Shown piece by piece: positions 7,654 to 16,675 of a stretch of DNA of 50,033 nucleotides. The notes under the pieces are model-generated. The model was not told where the DNA came from and searched no databases. It saw only the letters and a list, made by a program, of their open reading frames with translations. The DNA is from Minisyncoccota bacterium (GTDB taxonomy: Bacteria > Patescibacteriota > Minisyncoccia > Minisyncoccales > RBG-13-42-11), in NCBI GenBank assembly GCA_028712445.1, contig JAQTPY010000001.1, positions 1-50,033 on the forward strand, given 5' to 3'. Both the position numbers and the translations under genes were made by a program. Positions within the stretch are counted from its first letter, which is position 1; each line of letters starts with the position of its first letter.

Positions 7654-9297
7654 TTAAACTTTCTTAACAAACTTGCAAGGATGTCTTGCTATTATCACTG
7701 AAACTTCCGGCTTTTCTAAAAATTCGTCTATTGCAGCAATAAATTCCTGCTGTTGGACAGGATCAATAATCTTTAGATTTTTTACTCCGCAGGCCGTCAC
7801 CACATCCTCGATCTTAATCTCAACCTTGGCTCCCAAAGCTCCTGGATGAGGCTGGTGGCCGGTCATGGCTGTGATTTCATTCTCTAAAATGATGATTAGA
7901 GGATTCGACTGGTTATAGACCGTATTTATAAGGGCCGGGATTCCAGCATGGAAAAAAGTCCCATCACCGATGAAGGAAACCAGTTTCTGTCCTGTGGCTC
8001 TTTTGATCCCATGGCCGATTCCTATTGAGGACCCCATGCAAGAAAGATAATCCTGCAGGAAGTGAGGGGGCATTCCGGCCAGCATATAGCAGCCGATGTC
8101 TCCTCCGTAGATTACGTTCTTTCCTTCAGTAGCCTTCTTTACTCCGCCAAAGACCAGCCAGTAAGGACAGCCCGGGCAAAGCTGAGGAAATCTTTTGGGA
8201 ACCGCAAGCTTTGTTTTAATCCTAGGCAAAACGTACTTCTTTCCTAAAAACTTAGCTAAAGCTAAGGTCACGTATTCGGGCCTCAATTCTCCCACTTCAG
8301 GCAATAAATCCTTTCCATGGATCTCCAGCTTGCAGTTTGCGTCTTTAGCCAATCTGGCAACTTCTTTTTCTAAATACGGCTCCAGTTCTTCAGCCACTAA
8401 AATATTTTTTAAACCTTTAATAAAGCTCTGGATTTTCTTTTCAGGTAAAGGATAGAAAGTCCCTACTTTTAGGATAGGGAGATCTAAACCCAATTCTTTT
8501 AAGGCCTCTTTGACATAAAGATAAGCTACTCCAGAAGCAATGATCCCTCTCTTTTCTGTTGCTTTTGAGGATCCTCTGTCAATAAAATTCAAATTAGATT
8601 TCTCAAAAGCCAACTGCATCTTCTTTATCTTTTCTATAAGTTCAGTCTTCATCCCCAACACTCTTGGAGGCAGGGTGACAAACCTGTTTGCGTCTTTTAC
8701 AAATTCACCACGAGCCAAAGAAGAATTTTTCTTATATTCTCCCAAAACCATGGGCATTTTCTGATGAGCCACCCTGGTTGTAGTCCTGACCATGACAGGA
8801 ATCTGAAACTTTTCAGAAAGGTCAAAAGCTATTTTGGTGAATTCTTTGCATTCTTTAGCATCAGCCGGCTCTAAAGTCGGAATGTGCCCCAAATATGAGA
8901 AGGCCCTGGTGTTCTCTTCAGATTGAGCTGAACTGTGGCAGGAAGGGTCATCAGCAATAAAAATTACTGTGGGCCCTTTGGATCCGGTGTAAATGAAAGG
9001 CAAAAGCGGGTCTGAGGCCACATTTAGGCCGAAGTTTTTCATAGCAACCAGAGTTTTTAAACCGGAAAATGATGATCCGGCTGCGACCTCCATCGCCACC
9101 TTTTCATTGGTTGAGAATTCAAAAATGACATTGGCTTCCTTTGAAATGCGGTAAAAATCATTCCCGATTTCAGAAGCGGGAGTTCCAGGGTAAGTGGCGA
9201 CAAACTGAACGCCGGATTCCAGAGCTCCCCTGACTATAGCATCATTACCCATTAAAATGACCTTTTTCCCAGGATCGTTAACTAAAAGTTCATCCAT
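7654..9297 (-). CDS. iorA: Indolepyruvate:ferredoxin oxidoreductase, alpha subunit, lacking the C-terminal ferredoxin domain
   Basis: 547 residues. The N-terminal pyrimidine-binding domain contains TYPGTPASEIG near residue 36. CPGCPY appears near residue 375, and the thiamine-diphosphate motif IGDGTFFHAG lies near residue 435. Canonical IorA is about 600-650 residues and ends in a two-[4Fe-4S] ferredoxin-like domain with CxxCxxC clusters. This protein stops right after the VIIARHPC stretch and has no such cysteines. The sequence after the stop is intergenic and then iorB, so this is not a visible frameshift. Electron transfer would need a separate ferredoxin. It is transcribed from its own promoter with iorB. 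Confidence 0.9.
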   Translation of the reverse strand: MDELLVNDPGKKVILMGNDAIVRGALESGVQFVATYPGTPASEIGNDFYRISKEANVIFEFSTNEKVAMEVAAGSSFSGLKTLVAMKNFGLNVASDPLLPFIYTGSKGPTVIFIADDPSCHSSAQSEENTRAFSYLGHIPTLEPADAKECKEFTKIAFDLSEKFQIPVMVRTTTRVAHQKMPMVLGEYKKNSSLARGEFVKDANRFVTLPPRVLGMKTELIEKIKKMQLAFEKSNLNFIDRGSSKATEKRGIIASGVAYLYVKEALKELGLDLPILKVGTFYPLPEKKIQSFIKGLKNILVAEELEPYLEKEVARLAKDANCKLEIHGKDLLPEVGELRPEYVTLALAKFLGKKYVLPRIKTKLAVPKRFPQLCPGCPYWLVFGGVKKATEGKNVIYGGDIGCYMLAGMPPHFLQDYLSCMGSSIGIGHGIKRATGQKLVSFIGDGTFFHAGIPALINTVYNQSNPLIIILENEITAMTGHQPHPGALGAKVEIKIEDVVTACGVKNLKIIDPVQQQEFIAAIDEFLEKPEVSVIIARHPCKFVKKV

Positions 9298-9301
9298 AGA
9301 A

Positions 9302-9317
9302 TTGGAATTTGAAATTT
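9302..9317 (+). repeat. 16-nt dispersed repeat copy, intergenic
   Basis: TTGGAATTTGAAATTT occurs here, just upstream of the iorA start, and is identical to 32648-32663 inside argS. It is part of the AT-rich short-repeat family discussed in the findings. Confidence 0.5.
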
Positions 9318-9333
9318 AACAATTAATAATTAG

Positions 9334-9362
9334 ATTTTAAGTTTTAAAAGCAAAACAATCAA
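9334..9362 (-). promoter_or_regulatory. iorAB promoter
   Basis: On the minus strand TTGATT (9357-9362), a 17-nt spacer and TAAAAT (9334-9339) predict a start near 9327, about 30 nt before the iorA ATG. Confidence 0.65.
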
Positions 9363-9387
9363 GCATCCCTGAGAGGAGGCTGAAACA

Positions 9388-11235
9388 TTATTCTACAGTT
9401 ACACTCTTTGCAAGATTTCTTGGTTTATCTATTTCGCATCCCCTTAAAGCCGCCATGTGGTAGGCAAAAAGCTGCAGGGGAACCACAGAAACAATTGGCG
9501 TTAACATTTCCAGGGTCTTGGGAATATAAATTACATCGTCTGCAATTTTTTTGATATTTTCATTCCCCTCAGTGGCTATGACTACCACCTTCCCTTTCCT
9601 GCATCTTATCTGTTCAATACAGGAAACAACTTTGTCATAAACGCTGTCTGAGGGGCAGATTACAATTGAAGGAAAATTCTCATCTATTAAAGCAATGGGG
9701 CCGTGTTTCATTTCGCCTGCTCCGTATCCCTCAGCATGAATATATGAAATCTCTTTTAATTTCAAAGCTCCCTCAAGAGCCACTGGAAGATTATACTTTC
9801 TTCCTAAATAAAGGAAATTATCATAGTCTTTATATTTGCCAGCCAACTCCCTAACTCTATCATTTAAATTCAAAGTCTCTCTTACTAAACCAGGTAAACT
9901 CAAAATTTCTTTGGCTATCCTTTGGCCCATAACCAAAGAAAGACCTCTCTGCCTTCCTAAATAAAGAGACAGTAAAGCTAAAATCGTAACCTGGGAAGTA
10001 AAAGCTTTGGTGGAGGCCACTCCGATTTCAGGGCCGGCATGATTATATATCCCGACTCCGGACTCCCTGGCAATGGCCGATCCCACAGCATTGACTATCC
10101 CTAAAATCATAGCCCCTTTTTCTTTAGCTTCTTTTATCGCCCCCAAAGTGTCTGCTGTTTCCCCTGACTGAGAAACAGCAATGACCATTGTTTTCTTATC
10201 CAAAATTGGTTTTCTGTAACGGAACTCCGAAGCCAAATCTACTTCAACAGGCACTCCTCCATATTCCTCCAACATATATTTTCCGATCAATCCTGCGTAA
10301 TAGGCTGTTCCGCAAGCCACTATTTTTATTTTCTCCACCTCTCTCAATTTATCTTCAATGTATCTTATTCCTCCCAGCCTGGCTTTTCCTTCTTCAGCCA
10401 AAACCCTTCCTCTTATTGAATTGTTTATGCTTTCCGGCTGATCCAAAATTTCCTTTAACATGAAATGGGGATGCCCTCCTTTTTGAGCGTCCTCCATGTC
10501 CCATTCTATGTTTTCCGGCTTCTTCTGCTGAACATTGTATCCCTTGGTGATGGAAAAACTATTAGGGGATATGGAAACCATTTCTCCGTCATCCAAATAA
10601 ATGACTTTTTTTGTATGGGCTATCACTGCCGCAGGATCCGAGGCAACCAGGTATTCGTTTTCTCCTAAACCCACAAGCAGAGGGCTGCCGAGCTTTGCGG
10701 CAACCAACTTCTCAGGATCATCCTTTGAAATTACCACGAGCCCATAGGTTCCTTTAAGATAAGGCAGTGCTTTCCTGACAGCGTCTTCGAGATTTCCGGA
10801 AAAGAATTTTTCTATCATATGAGCTATCACCTCTGTGTCTGTGTCTGAAGAGAGCTTATGCCCCTCTTCTTCCAGTTTCTGCTTTAAAACATGGAAATTT
10901 TCGATAATGCCATTATGGGCAAGCCAAATTTTCCCTGCGCAGTCAGAATGGGGATGCGCATTAATTTCTGTCACCTCACCAGTAGTCGCCCAGCGGGTAT
11001 GAAGGATAATGGGGTTGGCTAAAACCGGCTTATTCCCGTTTCCATTAACTTTTTCTTCAAGCTTGGCAATCTTACCCACTGATTTCTGGCAAACTATTTC
11101 TTTTTTTTCTGCATCCCAAAAAGCAAAACCCGCAGAATCATAACCGCGGTATTCAAGACGCTTTAGGGCCTCTAGTCCTAATCTCAATGAATTAGGATTT
11201 CTTTCTTTAGATATATATCCTACAATTCCGCACAT
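9388..11235 (-). CDS. glmS: Glutamine--fructose-6-phosphate aminotransferase (isomerizing)
   Basis: 615 residues, full length. The N-terminal Ntn glutaminase domain starts MCGIVGYIS, with Cys2 as nucleophile after Met removal. It is followed by two SIS domains (VSQSGETADTLGA near residue 355, and a second near 480). The C-terminus KPRNLAKSVTVE is the family hallmark. It makes glucosamine-6-phosphate, the entry to UDP-GlcNAc. The start is 6 nt after the leuS stop, so it is the second gene of a leuS-glmS transcript. No glmS ribozyme-like leader is seen, and the gap is too short for one. GlmM is not in the window. Confidence 0.97.
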   Translation of the reverse strand: MCGIVGYISKERNPNSLRLGLEALKRLEYRGYDSAGFAFWDAEKKEIVCQKSVGKIAKLEEKVNGNGNKPVLANPIILHTRWATTGEVTEINAHPHSDCAGKIWLAHNGIIENFHVLKQKLEEEGHKLSSDTDTEVIAHMIEKFFSGNLEDAVRKALPYLKGTYGLVVISKDDPEKLVAAKLGSPLLVGLGENEYLVASDPAAVIAHTKKVIYLDDGEMVSISPNSFSITKGYNVQQKKPENIEWDMEDAQKGGHPHFMLKEILDQPESINNSIRGRVLAEEGKARLGGIRYIEDKLREVEKIKIVACGTAYYAGLIGKYMLEEYGGVPVEVDLASEFRYRKPILDKKTMVIAVSQSGETADTLGAIKEAKEKGAMILGIVNAVGSAIARESGVGIYNHAGPEIGVASTKAFTSQVTILALLSLYLGRQRGLSLVMGQRIAKEILSLPGLVRETLNLNDRVRELAGKYKDYDNFLYLGRKYNLPVALEGALKLKEISYIHAEGYGAGEMKHGPIALIDENFPSIVICPSDSVYDKVVSCIEQIRCRKGKVVVIATEGNENIKKIADDVIYIPKTLEMLTPIVSVVPLQLFAYHMAALRGCEIDKPRNLAKSVTVE

Positions 11236-11241
11236 GTGGAA

Positions 11242-13653
11242 TTAAACAACAATATTGATCAGCTTATCGGGGACAAAGATAACCTTTTTGATTTCCTTGT
11301 CTTCTAGCCAATTCTTAACTTTTTCTGAAGAAATTGCAAGTTTTTTAGCTTCATCCTCCGAAATACCAAAAGGGACGATGATCTTATCTCTCATCTTTCC
11401 GTTAACCTGAACTATCAGCCCTATCTCTTTTTCCTGAATCATCTTTGGATCGAATTCTGGCCATTTTTGCTCAAAAATACTGCTTTTCTTCCCTAGTCTC
11501 TGCCAAAATTCCTCAGCCAAATGGGGAGCGAAAGGAGAAAGAAGCAAAAGCGCTCTCTCTAAAGAATCCTTTCCCGTTTCCTCTTTTTTATCTAAACCCA
11601 AATTAACAAATTCCATGAAACTGGAGATTATAGTGTTAAATTTCATCTGCTCCAAATCTTCCGTCACTTTTTTGTTCAGCTTATTTAATTCTCTCTGAAT
11701 CTCTTCTGAACTTTCTTTGTTCTTTGAGGTTTCCTCAAAAAGATTTGCGAATTTTTCAATAAATCTGTAAATGCCCCTTACCCCCTGAGTGTTCCAAGCT
11801 ATGGCCTGACCAAATGGACCCATGAACATTTCGTAAAGCCTCAAAGTATCAGCTCCATATTCATTGACCACCGTATCGGGGTTGATTACATTCCCGAAAG
11901 ATTTTGACATCTTTCTTCCGTCTTCAGCCAGCACCATGCCATGAGAAGTCCTCTTTTTATAAGGTTCTGACTGGGGAACAACGCCTATGTCGAATAAAAA
12001 CTTGTATATGAATCTTGAATAAAGAAGATGCAGAGTGGTATGCTCCATTCCTCCATTGTACCAATCAACCGGCATCCAGTATTCCAATTTCTTTTTGTCA
12101 GCCAGCTCCTTATCATTTTCAGGATCGCAATAGCGCATATAGTACCAATTTGATCCTGCCCAGTTGGGCATGGTGTCTGTCTCCCTTTTTGCTTCACCTC
12201 CGCACTTTGGACACTTTATCTTGACCCAGTTTTCAATGACAGATAAGGGAGACTCTCCTGTGCCTGTGGGCTGGTATTTTTCAACATAAGGAAGTTCTAT
12301 GGGTAACTCTTTTTCTGGAACAGGAACCATTCCGCATTTCTGACAATGAATAATAGGAATGGGCTCTCCCCAATAATGCTGGCGGGAAAAAACCCAGTCT
12401 CTCAGTTTGTAATGGACTTTCTTTCCTCCCAATCTCTTCTTCTGCAGCCATTCAGTAATTTTTTCAATTGCCTCCTTTGAAGATAACCCGTCAAATCGGC
12501 CTGAATTTTTTAAAACTCCGTAATCAACGAATGCTTCTTCTAAAATGTCTCCCCCTGAAACAACCTCCCTTATTCCAAGACCATATTTTTTAGCAAAATC
12601 ATAATCCCTGTAATCGTGGGCCGGGACCATCATGACAGCTCCTCCTCCATAGGAAGCCACAACATAATCTCCTATCCAAACAGGAACCTTCTCCCCATTG
12701 ACCGGATTTACACAATAAGAACCCGTGAAAACTCCTGTTTTCTCTTTTTCCTCCTCTTCTCTTTCAAAATCACTTTTCCTTTTGGCTTCCTCAATATACT
12801 TTTCTGCTTTTTTCTTGTTTTCCTGAGTTATCAGTTTTTCTGCCAAAGGACTTTCCGGGGCTAGAACGACTGCTGTGACACCGAAAAGAGTATCGGCTCT
12901 CGTGGTAAAAACTTTAATGGAATCTTCTGAATTCTCTATTTTAAAATCAATTTCCGCTCCGTAGCTTTTCCCTATCCAGTTTATCTGCTGAGTTTTCACT
13001 TTTTCTGGAAAATCAAGCTCTTTTAAATCTTCAATTAACCTGTCTGCATAAGCTGTGATTTTTATCATCCACTGCTTCAAATTTTTTTTCTCAGCCGGGG
13101 TCCCGCACCTTTCGCACTTTCCGCCGACAACTTCTTCATTGGCCAGCCCTATCTTGCAGGAGGGGCACCAATTAATGGGCATTTCAGACTGGTAAGCCAA
13201 ACCTTTTTCAAAAAGTTTTAAAAAAATCCACTGGGTCCATTTATAATATTTAGGATCAGTCGTATTAACTTCTCTGGACCAGTCAAAAGAAAACCCCATA
13301 CTCTTTAGTTGTCTTCTGAAGTTGAATATGTTCTTCTCTGTGGCCTGGCTGGGATGAATTCCTTTTTTAATGGCATAGTTTTCAGTAGGTAAGCCAAAAG
13401 CGTCCCAACCCATCGGGAAAAGAACATTGAATCCTTCCATCCTCTTTTTCCGGGAAATGGCGTCCAGGGCCGTGTAGCTCCTGACATGACCTACGTGCAG
13501 GCCATCCCCTGAAGGATAAGGAAACTCAACCAGAATGTATTTTTTAGGTCCCGCTGGCTTGCCATATGGAACGGGATCCTCTGCTTGATAGAGTCTCTTT
13601 TCTTCCCAATATTTCTGCCATTTTTCTTCTGTTTCCTTAGGATTATATGACAT
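11242..13653 (-). CDS. leuS: Leucyl-tRNA synthetase
   Basis: Class I synthetase of 803 residues, slightly shorter than E. coli LeuS (860). Visible are the HIGH motif as GLHVGHV (about residue 51), a zinc-type CPSCKIG...CERCGT insert, the CP1 editing domain containing TTRADTLFGVTAVVLAPESP, a second CxxC pair (CQKCG...CPKCGG) and the KMSKSFGN loop near residue 585. The leucine-specific WYYMRYCDP segment confirms the family. A GAGGA sequence upstream of ATG can act as a weak ribosome site. The leuS promoter lies at 13666-13694. Confidence 0.97.
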   Translation of the reverse strand: MSYNPKETEEKWQKYWEEKRLYQAEDPVPYGKPAGPKKYILVEFPYPSGDGLHVGHVRSYTALDAISRKKRMEGFNVLFPMGWDAFGLPTENYAIKKGIHPSQATEKNIFNFRRQLKSMGFSFDWSREVNTTDPKYYKWTQWIFLKLFEKGLAYQSEMPINWCPSCKIGLANEEVVGGKCERCGTPAEKKNLKQWMIKITAYADRLIEDLKELDFPEKVKTQQINWIGKSYGAEIDFKIENSEDSIKVFTTRADTLFGVTAVVLAPESPLAEKLITQENKKKAEKYIEEAKRKSDFEREEEEKEKTGVFTGSYCVNPVNGEKVPVWIGDYVVASYGGGAVMMVPAHDYRDYDFAKKYGLGIREVVSGGDILEEAFVDYGVLKNSGRFDGLSSKEAIEKITEWLQKKRLGGKKVHYKLRDWVFSRQHYWGEPIPIIHCQKCGMVPVPEKELPIELPYVEKYQPTGTGESPLSVIENWVKIKCPKCGGEAKRETDTMPNWAGSNWYYMRYCDPENDKELADKKKLEYWMPVDWYNGGMEHTTLHLLYSRFIYKFLFDIGVVPQSEPYKKRTSHGMVLAEDGRKMSKSFGNVINPDTVVNEYGADTLRLYEMFMGPFGQAIAWNTQGVRGIYRFIEKFANLFEETSKNKESSEEIQRELNKLNKKVTEDLEQMKFNTIISSFMEFVNLGLDKKEETGKDSLERALLLLSPFAPHLAEEFWQRLGKKSSIFEQKWPEFDPKMIQEKEIGLIVQVNGKMRDKIIVPFGISEDEAKKLAISSEKVKNWLEDKEIKKVIFVPDKLINIVV

Positions 13654-13665
13654 AATAGATTCCTC

Positions 13666-13694
13666 ATTTTATCTTTTTTTGAGCTATTTGGCAA
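13666..13694 (-). promoter_or_regulatory. leuS-glmS promoter
   Basis: On the minus strand TTGCCA (13689-13694), a 17-nt spacer and TAAAAT (13666-13671) lie just upstream of leuS, next to the terminator of the purB-purE unit. Confidence 0.75.
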
Positions 13695-13695
13695 T

Positions 13696-13723
13696 TAAAA
13701 AAGCAGCTATTGGGACAGCTGCT
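13696..13723 (-). terminator. Intrinsic terminator of purB-purE
   Basis: On the minus strand AGCAGCT/AGCTGCT (13717-13723 with 13702-13708) has an 8-nt loop and is followed by six U (A-run 13696-13701). Confidence 0.85.
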
Positions 13724-13747
13724 CAGTGATCATGATTATTAATGTGC

Positions 13748-14284
13748 TTAACTTTGCATACAATTGATTTGAGGTTTCTCGGATTCGCTTTGGAAGTGGA
13801 GCCTGCAGAGATAATCTGAATGGCTCTTCTTTATTCTTTTGCTTTCTTCGTCCTCTCCCATCCCGAGAATCTGAGCTGAAATGAGGGCGGCGTTGTCAAA
13901 ACCCGACCTCCCAATTCCAGCCAGGATTACCGGACAACCCGCTGGCGACCGCGCAATGCCCAACATGGCGTCTATTGCGTCCGCGAACTCTTTTGTGGGT
14001 ATCGCCACTCCGATTACCGGCACGCGATATTTGGTTTCTGCGGCGATACTTCCAGGCAGCCTGCCCGACATGCCGGCAGCCCCGATAAAAACTTTTACTC
14101 CATCCGCACGAGCTTGGGCACAGTAACCTCGAAGAATACCGGGATTGCGGTCAGCTGAAATGACTGAAACTTTGTAGCTTATCTGACAGGCCTTCAGAAT
14201 ATTGAAAACCTTTGACTTCTCCAATAAGGGACGGTCAGAGTCGCTTCCGATTATTATGGCAGCTAAATAACTTCTATCTGACAT
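13748..14284 (-). CDS. PurE-family protein (N5-CAIR mutase homologue with altered catalytic histidines)
   Basis: 178 residues alignable end to end with PurE: GSDSD (residues 13-17), then SADRNP where PurE has SAHRTP, then GAAGMSGRLPGSIAA where PurE has GGAAHLPG, and FDNAALISAQIL for the C-terminal helix. Both signature histidines are changed (Asp45 and Arg75). His45 is the known general acid/base of E. coli PurE, so normal activity is doubtful and another carboxylation or carbohydrate reaction is possible. The start has a strong SD (AGGAGGT). It follows purB by 9 nt in a two-gene unit with its own terminator and looks richer in GC than its neighbours. Confidence 0.75.
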   Translation of the reverse strand: MSDRSYLAAIIIGSDSDRPLLEKSKVFNILKACQISYKVSVISADRNPGILRGYCAQARADGVKVFIGAAGMSGRLPGSIAAETKYRVPVIGVAIPTKEFADAIDAMLGIARSPAGCPVILAGIGRSGFDNAALISAQILGMGEDEESKRIKKSHSDYLCRLHFQSESEKPQINCMQS

Positions 14285-14293
14285 AAATACCTC

Positions 14294-15637
14294 CTAAATC
14301 TTTACTTTTTCCTCTTTGGCTACCGGAGCTTTAATTCCGAATCTGGCGAAGATGACCGGAATATTCTTGAGATAATGGTCGTAGTCAAAGCACCTCACTA
14401 TCTCTTCTGACGAAAGAAGATTGGTGACTCTGGGATCTGCCTCGAGAATCTTGATGAAATCTTCTTTCTTCTCCCAGGCCTCCAGAGCATCCTCCTTAGC
14501 TATCTTCCTTGCCTGTCGCCGGTCCATTCCTTTCTTGGTCAGGGCAATCATTACGTCTTCAGAAAAAATTGCCCCTTTGGTAATCTTAAGATTCTCCAGC
14601 ATCTTCTCGGTATCTACCCTCAGCCCCACCATTATTTCTGACATCAAGCAGAGGTTGTAATGGATGAACGCCGCAGTCAGGGGAATAATCACCCTTTCAT
14701 TGGCTGACTCATCTAAGCTCCGTTCGTGCCACTGAAGGCTCTGGTTCTCGCCGGCAACAATAGTGAAGACTCTTGGCAACCTGGCCAGAGAGCAGACCCT
14801 TTCTGATTTATTGGGATTGCGCTTAAAAGGCATGGCTGAGGAGCCGCCTTCTGCGGTAAAGGGTTCGCAGACTTCGCTGATTTCTGTCTGTTGAAGCAGC
14901 CTTATTTGGAGGGCGATTTTCTCTAGAGTGTTGCCTATGCCGGCCAGCGCCGTCAGCCATGCGTAATGGCGATCGCGGGCAACGATCTGATTTGAAATCC
15001 TTGCCGACCCTATTCCCAGCATCCTACAAACAATAACCTCGACTTGAGGATCAACGTTGCCGTAGTTGCCGGTTGCTCCGGAAATTTTGCCGACAAAAAA
15101 TCCGGCCTTTCTCTTCCTGAGATTCGAATATTGGCGCTGCAGCTCGTCGGCCCAGTTAAGGATCTTTAAACCGAATGTCATGGGTTCAGCGTGGATCCCG
15201 TGAGTCCGGCCCATCATCATAGCGTACACGTAGGTTGCGGCCATACTCCGAAGATTATTTACGAGATGTGCAAGTTCTTTTTCGATCAAAGCGTTCGATC
15301 TCTGCATCTGAACAGCTCTTGCCGTATCCCAGATATCAAAGGATGTAATGCCGCCGTGGATGAGAGCCGCTGCCTGCTCTGATATGGTCTTTTTGACCAC
15401 GTTGAGGAAGGAGACCATCTCTTGATCGTTTTTCTTATCTTCCTCATCGATCTCGGAAATGGTGAATTTGGCAGTGCGCTTGGCATCAGCCGCCACTCCC
15501 TGAGGAAACTGGCCGAGCATTTCCTGAGCCCTCATAATGAGGAGCTCTATTTCAAGCCAAATGGAGTATCTTGTTTGTCTGGTCCAGATCGCTCCCATCT
15601 CGGGTTTAATATATTTTTCCAATTCCAGTTCCAGCAT
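14294..15637 (-). CDS. purB: Adenylosuccinate lyase-family protein (PurB)
   Basis: Fumarase/aspartase superfamily, 447 residues. The active-site blocks are TSFDIWDTA near residue 95, MMGRTHGIHAEPMTFG with the catalytic His near 145, LQQTEISE near 245, and the signature loop GSSAMPFKRNPNKSE near 265-280, where most relatives have MPHKRNP. PurB releases fumarate in both SAICAR cleavage and AMP formation. No other purine genes except the altered PurE are here, so AMP formation from adenylosuccinate is the more likely housekeeping role. It has a strong SD (AAGGAGG), lies upstream of the PurE homologue and is isolated by terminators on both sides. Confidence 0.88.
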   Translation of the reverse strand: MLELELEKYIKPEMGAIWTRQTRYSIWLEIELLIMRAQEMLGQFPQGVAADAKRTAKFTISEIDEEDKKNDQEMVSFLNVVKKTISEQAAALIHGGITSFDIWDTARAVQMQRSNALIEKELAHLVNNLRSMAATYVYAMMMGRTHGIHAEPMTFGLKILNWADELQRQYSNLRKRKAGFFVGKISGATGNYGNVDPQVEVIVCRMLGIGSARISNQIVARDRHYAWLTALAGIGNTLEKIALQIRLLQQTEISEVCEPFTAEGGSSAMPFKRNPNKSERVCSLARLPRVFTIVAGENQSLQWHERSLDESANERVIIPLTAAFIHYNLCLMSEIMVGLRVDTEKMLENLKITKGAIFSEDVMIALTKKGMDRRQARKIAKEDALEAWEKKEDFIKILEADPRVTNLLSSEEIVRCFDYDHYLKNIPVIFARFGIKAPVAKEEKVKI

Positions 15638-15683
15638 TTCAAAACCTCCTTGCTTTCAATATATTTTGACAAAGATCTAGTCC

Positions 15684-15709
15684 ATAGAAAAAGGAGGGAA
15701 ACCTCCTTT
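15684..15709 (-). terminator. Intrinsic terminator after mtnP
   Basis: On the minus strand AAAGGAGG/CCTCCTTT (15702-15709 with 15690-15697) has a 4-nt loop and is followed by a short U-tract. It separates mtnP from purB. The stem contains SD-like GGAGG. Confidence 0.6.
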
Positions 15710-15748
15710 CCTTTGAAGCTATCAAATTATTAGATTTTGTCAAAGCCG

Positions 15749-16549
15749 CTATGCTTCAGCTGATTCTAGAGATTTTGAGCAAGAGCAATTCCTCTGAGAG
15801 TTGATCTTAGACAATGAAGAATTCAATATTTTCTTTATCTTTTCTTGGTTTTCTCCCATGATCCTGGCCACCTCCTCGTAGGTGACAGGATGGTCTTTCC
15901 AGCAATCGTAATCTGTCACCATAGCCAAAGACAAATAGCATATTCCCAATTCTTTAGCTAACTGCGCTTCAGGAACCAAAGTCATTCCTATGACATCGGC
16001 AAAATTCATAAAAAACTTTGATTCAGCTTTGGTTGAGAAACGCGGCCCCTCAATGCAGGCATAGGTTCCTGATTCATGGGCAGGAATTTCCAGCTTCTTT
16101 GCTTCCTCAAAGAAAAGACTTCTTAATTCGGGACAAAAAGGGTCAGCTAAAGAAATATGAACTGCAGAATCATCATAAAAAGTATAATCTCTTTTTTTGG
16201 TGAAATCTATAGACTGATCACAAACGACGATGTTTCCTGGCTTGTATTCCTCCTTAAGTGACCCCACCGCACAGATTCCAATTATCCTTTCTACTCCCAA
16301 CTCCTTCAGTGCCCATATATTGGCTTTAGAATTAACCATATGAGGAGGAATCCCATGATTTGCTCCGTGACGAGATAAAAAAGCAATTTTCTGTCCGTTT
16401 AAATCGCTAATGCGAATAGGAGACGACGTGTCGCCAAAAGGCGTTTTAACCTTAATTTCGCCCACTTCTTTAAAGAAATTGGGGTCTTCCAGTCCGCTTC
16501 CTCCGATTATTGCAATTTTTGGGTTCAATCCCGAAGGATTATTTAGCAT
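15749..16549 (-). CDS. mtnP: S-methyl-5'-thioadenosine phosphorylase
   Basis: 266 residues of the trimeric PNP/MTAP family. Motifs are IIGGSGLEDP at the N-terminus, FLSRHGANHGIPPHMVN, TYACIEGPRFSTKAE and DVIGMTLVPEAQLAKE...MVTDYDCW. The last pair is typical for MTA phosphorylase rather than guanosine-type PNP. It splits methylthioadenosine into adenine and methylthioribose-1-phosphate, so it can feed purine salvage. The ATG at 16549 has no SD and lies 7 nt after a TAATAT box, so the mRNA is probably leaderless. The gene has its own terminator. Confidence 0.9.
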   Translation of the reverse strand: MLNNPSGLNPKIAIIGGSGLEDPNFFKEVGEIKVKTPFGDTSSPIRISDLNGQKIAFLSRHGANHGIPPHMVNSKANIWALKELGVERIIGICAVGSLKEEYKPGNIVVCDQSIDFTKKRDYTFYDDSAVHISLADPFCPELRSLFFEEAKKLEIPAHESGTYACIEGPRFSTKAESKFFMNFADVIGMTLVPEAQLAKELGICYLSLAMVTDYDCWKDHPVTYEEVARIMGENQEKIKKILNSSLSKINSQRNCSCSKSLESAEA

Positions 16550-16556
16550 TAATTAA

Positions 16557-16584
16557 ATATTATCTTTTTTCCTAAATTTGTAAA
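16557..16584 (-). promoter_or_regulatory. Leaderless promoter of mtnP
   Basis: On the minus strand TTTACA (16579-16584), a 16-nt spacer and TAATAT (16557-16562) place the transcription start at or within a base of the mtnP ATG. Confidence 0.6.
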
Positions 16585-16601
16585 TAGAGAAAGGCGTAAT
16601 C

Positions 16602-16629
16602 TTGACATTTTTAGAAAATAATGTAAAAC
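16602..16629 (+). promoter_or_regulatory. Promoter of the IMPase-like gene at 16676
   Basis: TTGACA (16602-16607), a 16-nt spacer and TAAAAC (16624-16629) predict a start near 16636 and a 40-nt leader that contains the GGAGG ribosome site. Confidence 0.6.
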
Positions 16630-16675
16630 ATATTTAGTACCTTTCGAAATGCATAATGAAAATTTGGAGGTTAAA

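Noticed and set aside
7600-7660. Frameshift that would extend IorA into a ferredoxin domain
   Set aside because: The bases after the stop are a 9-nt gap followed by iorB, without cysteine codon clusters in any frame.
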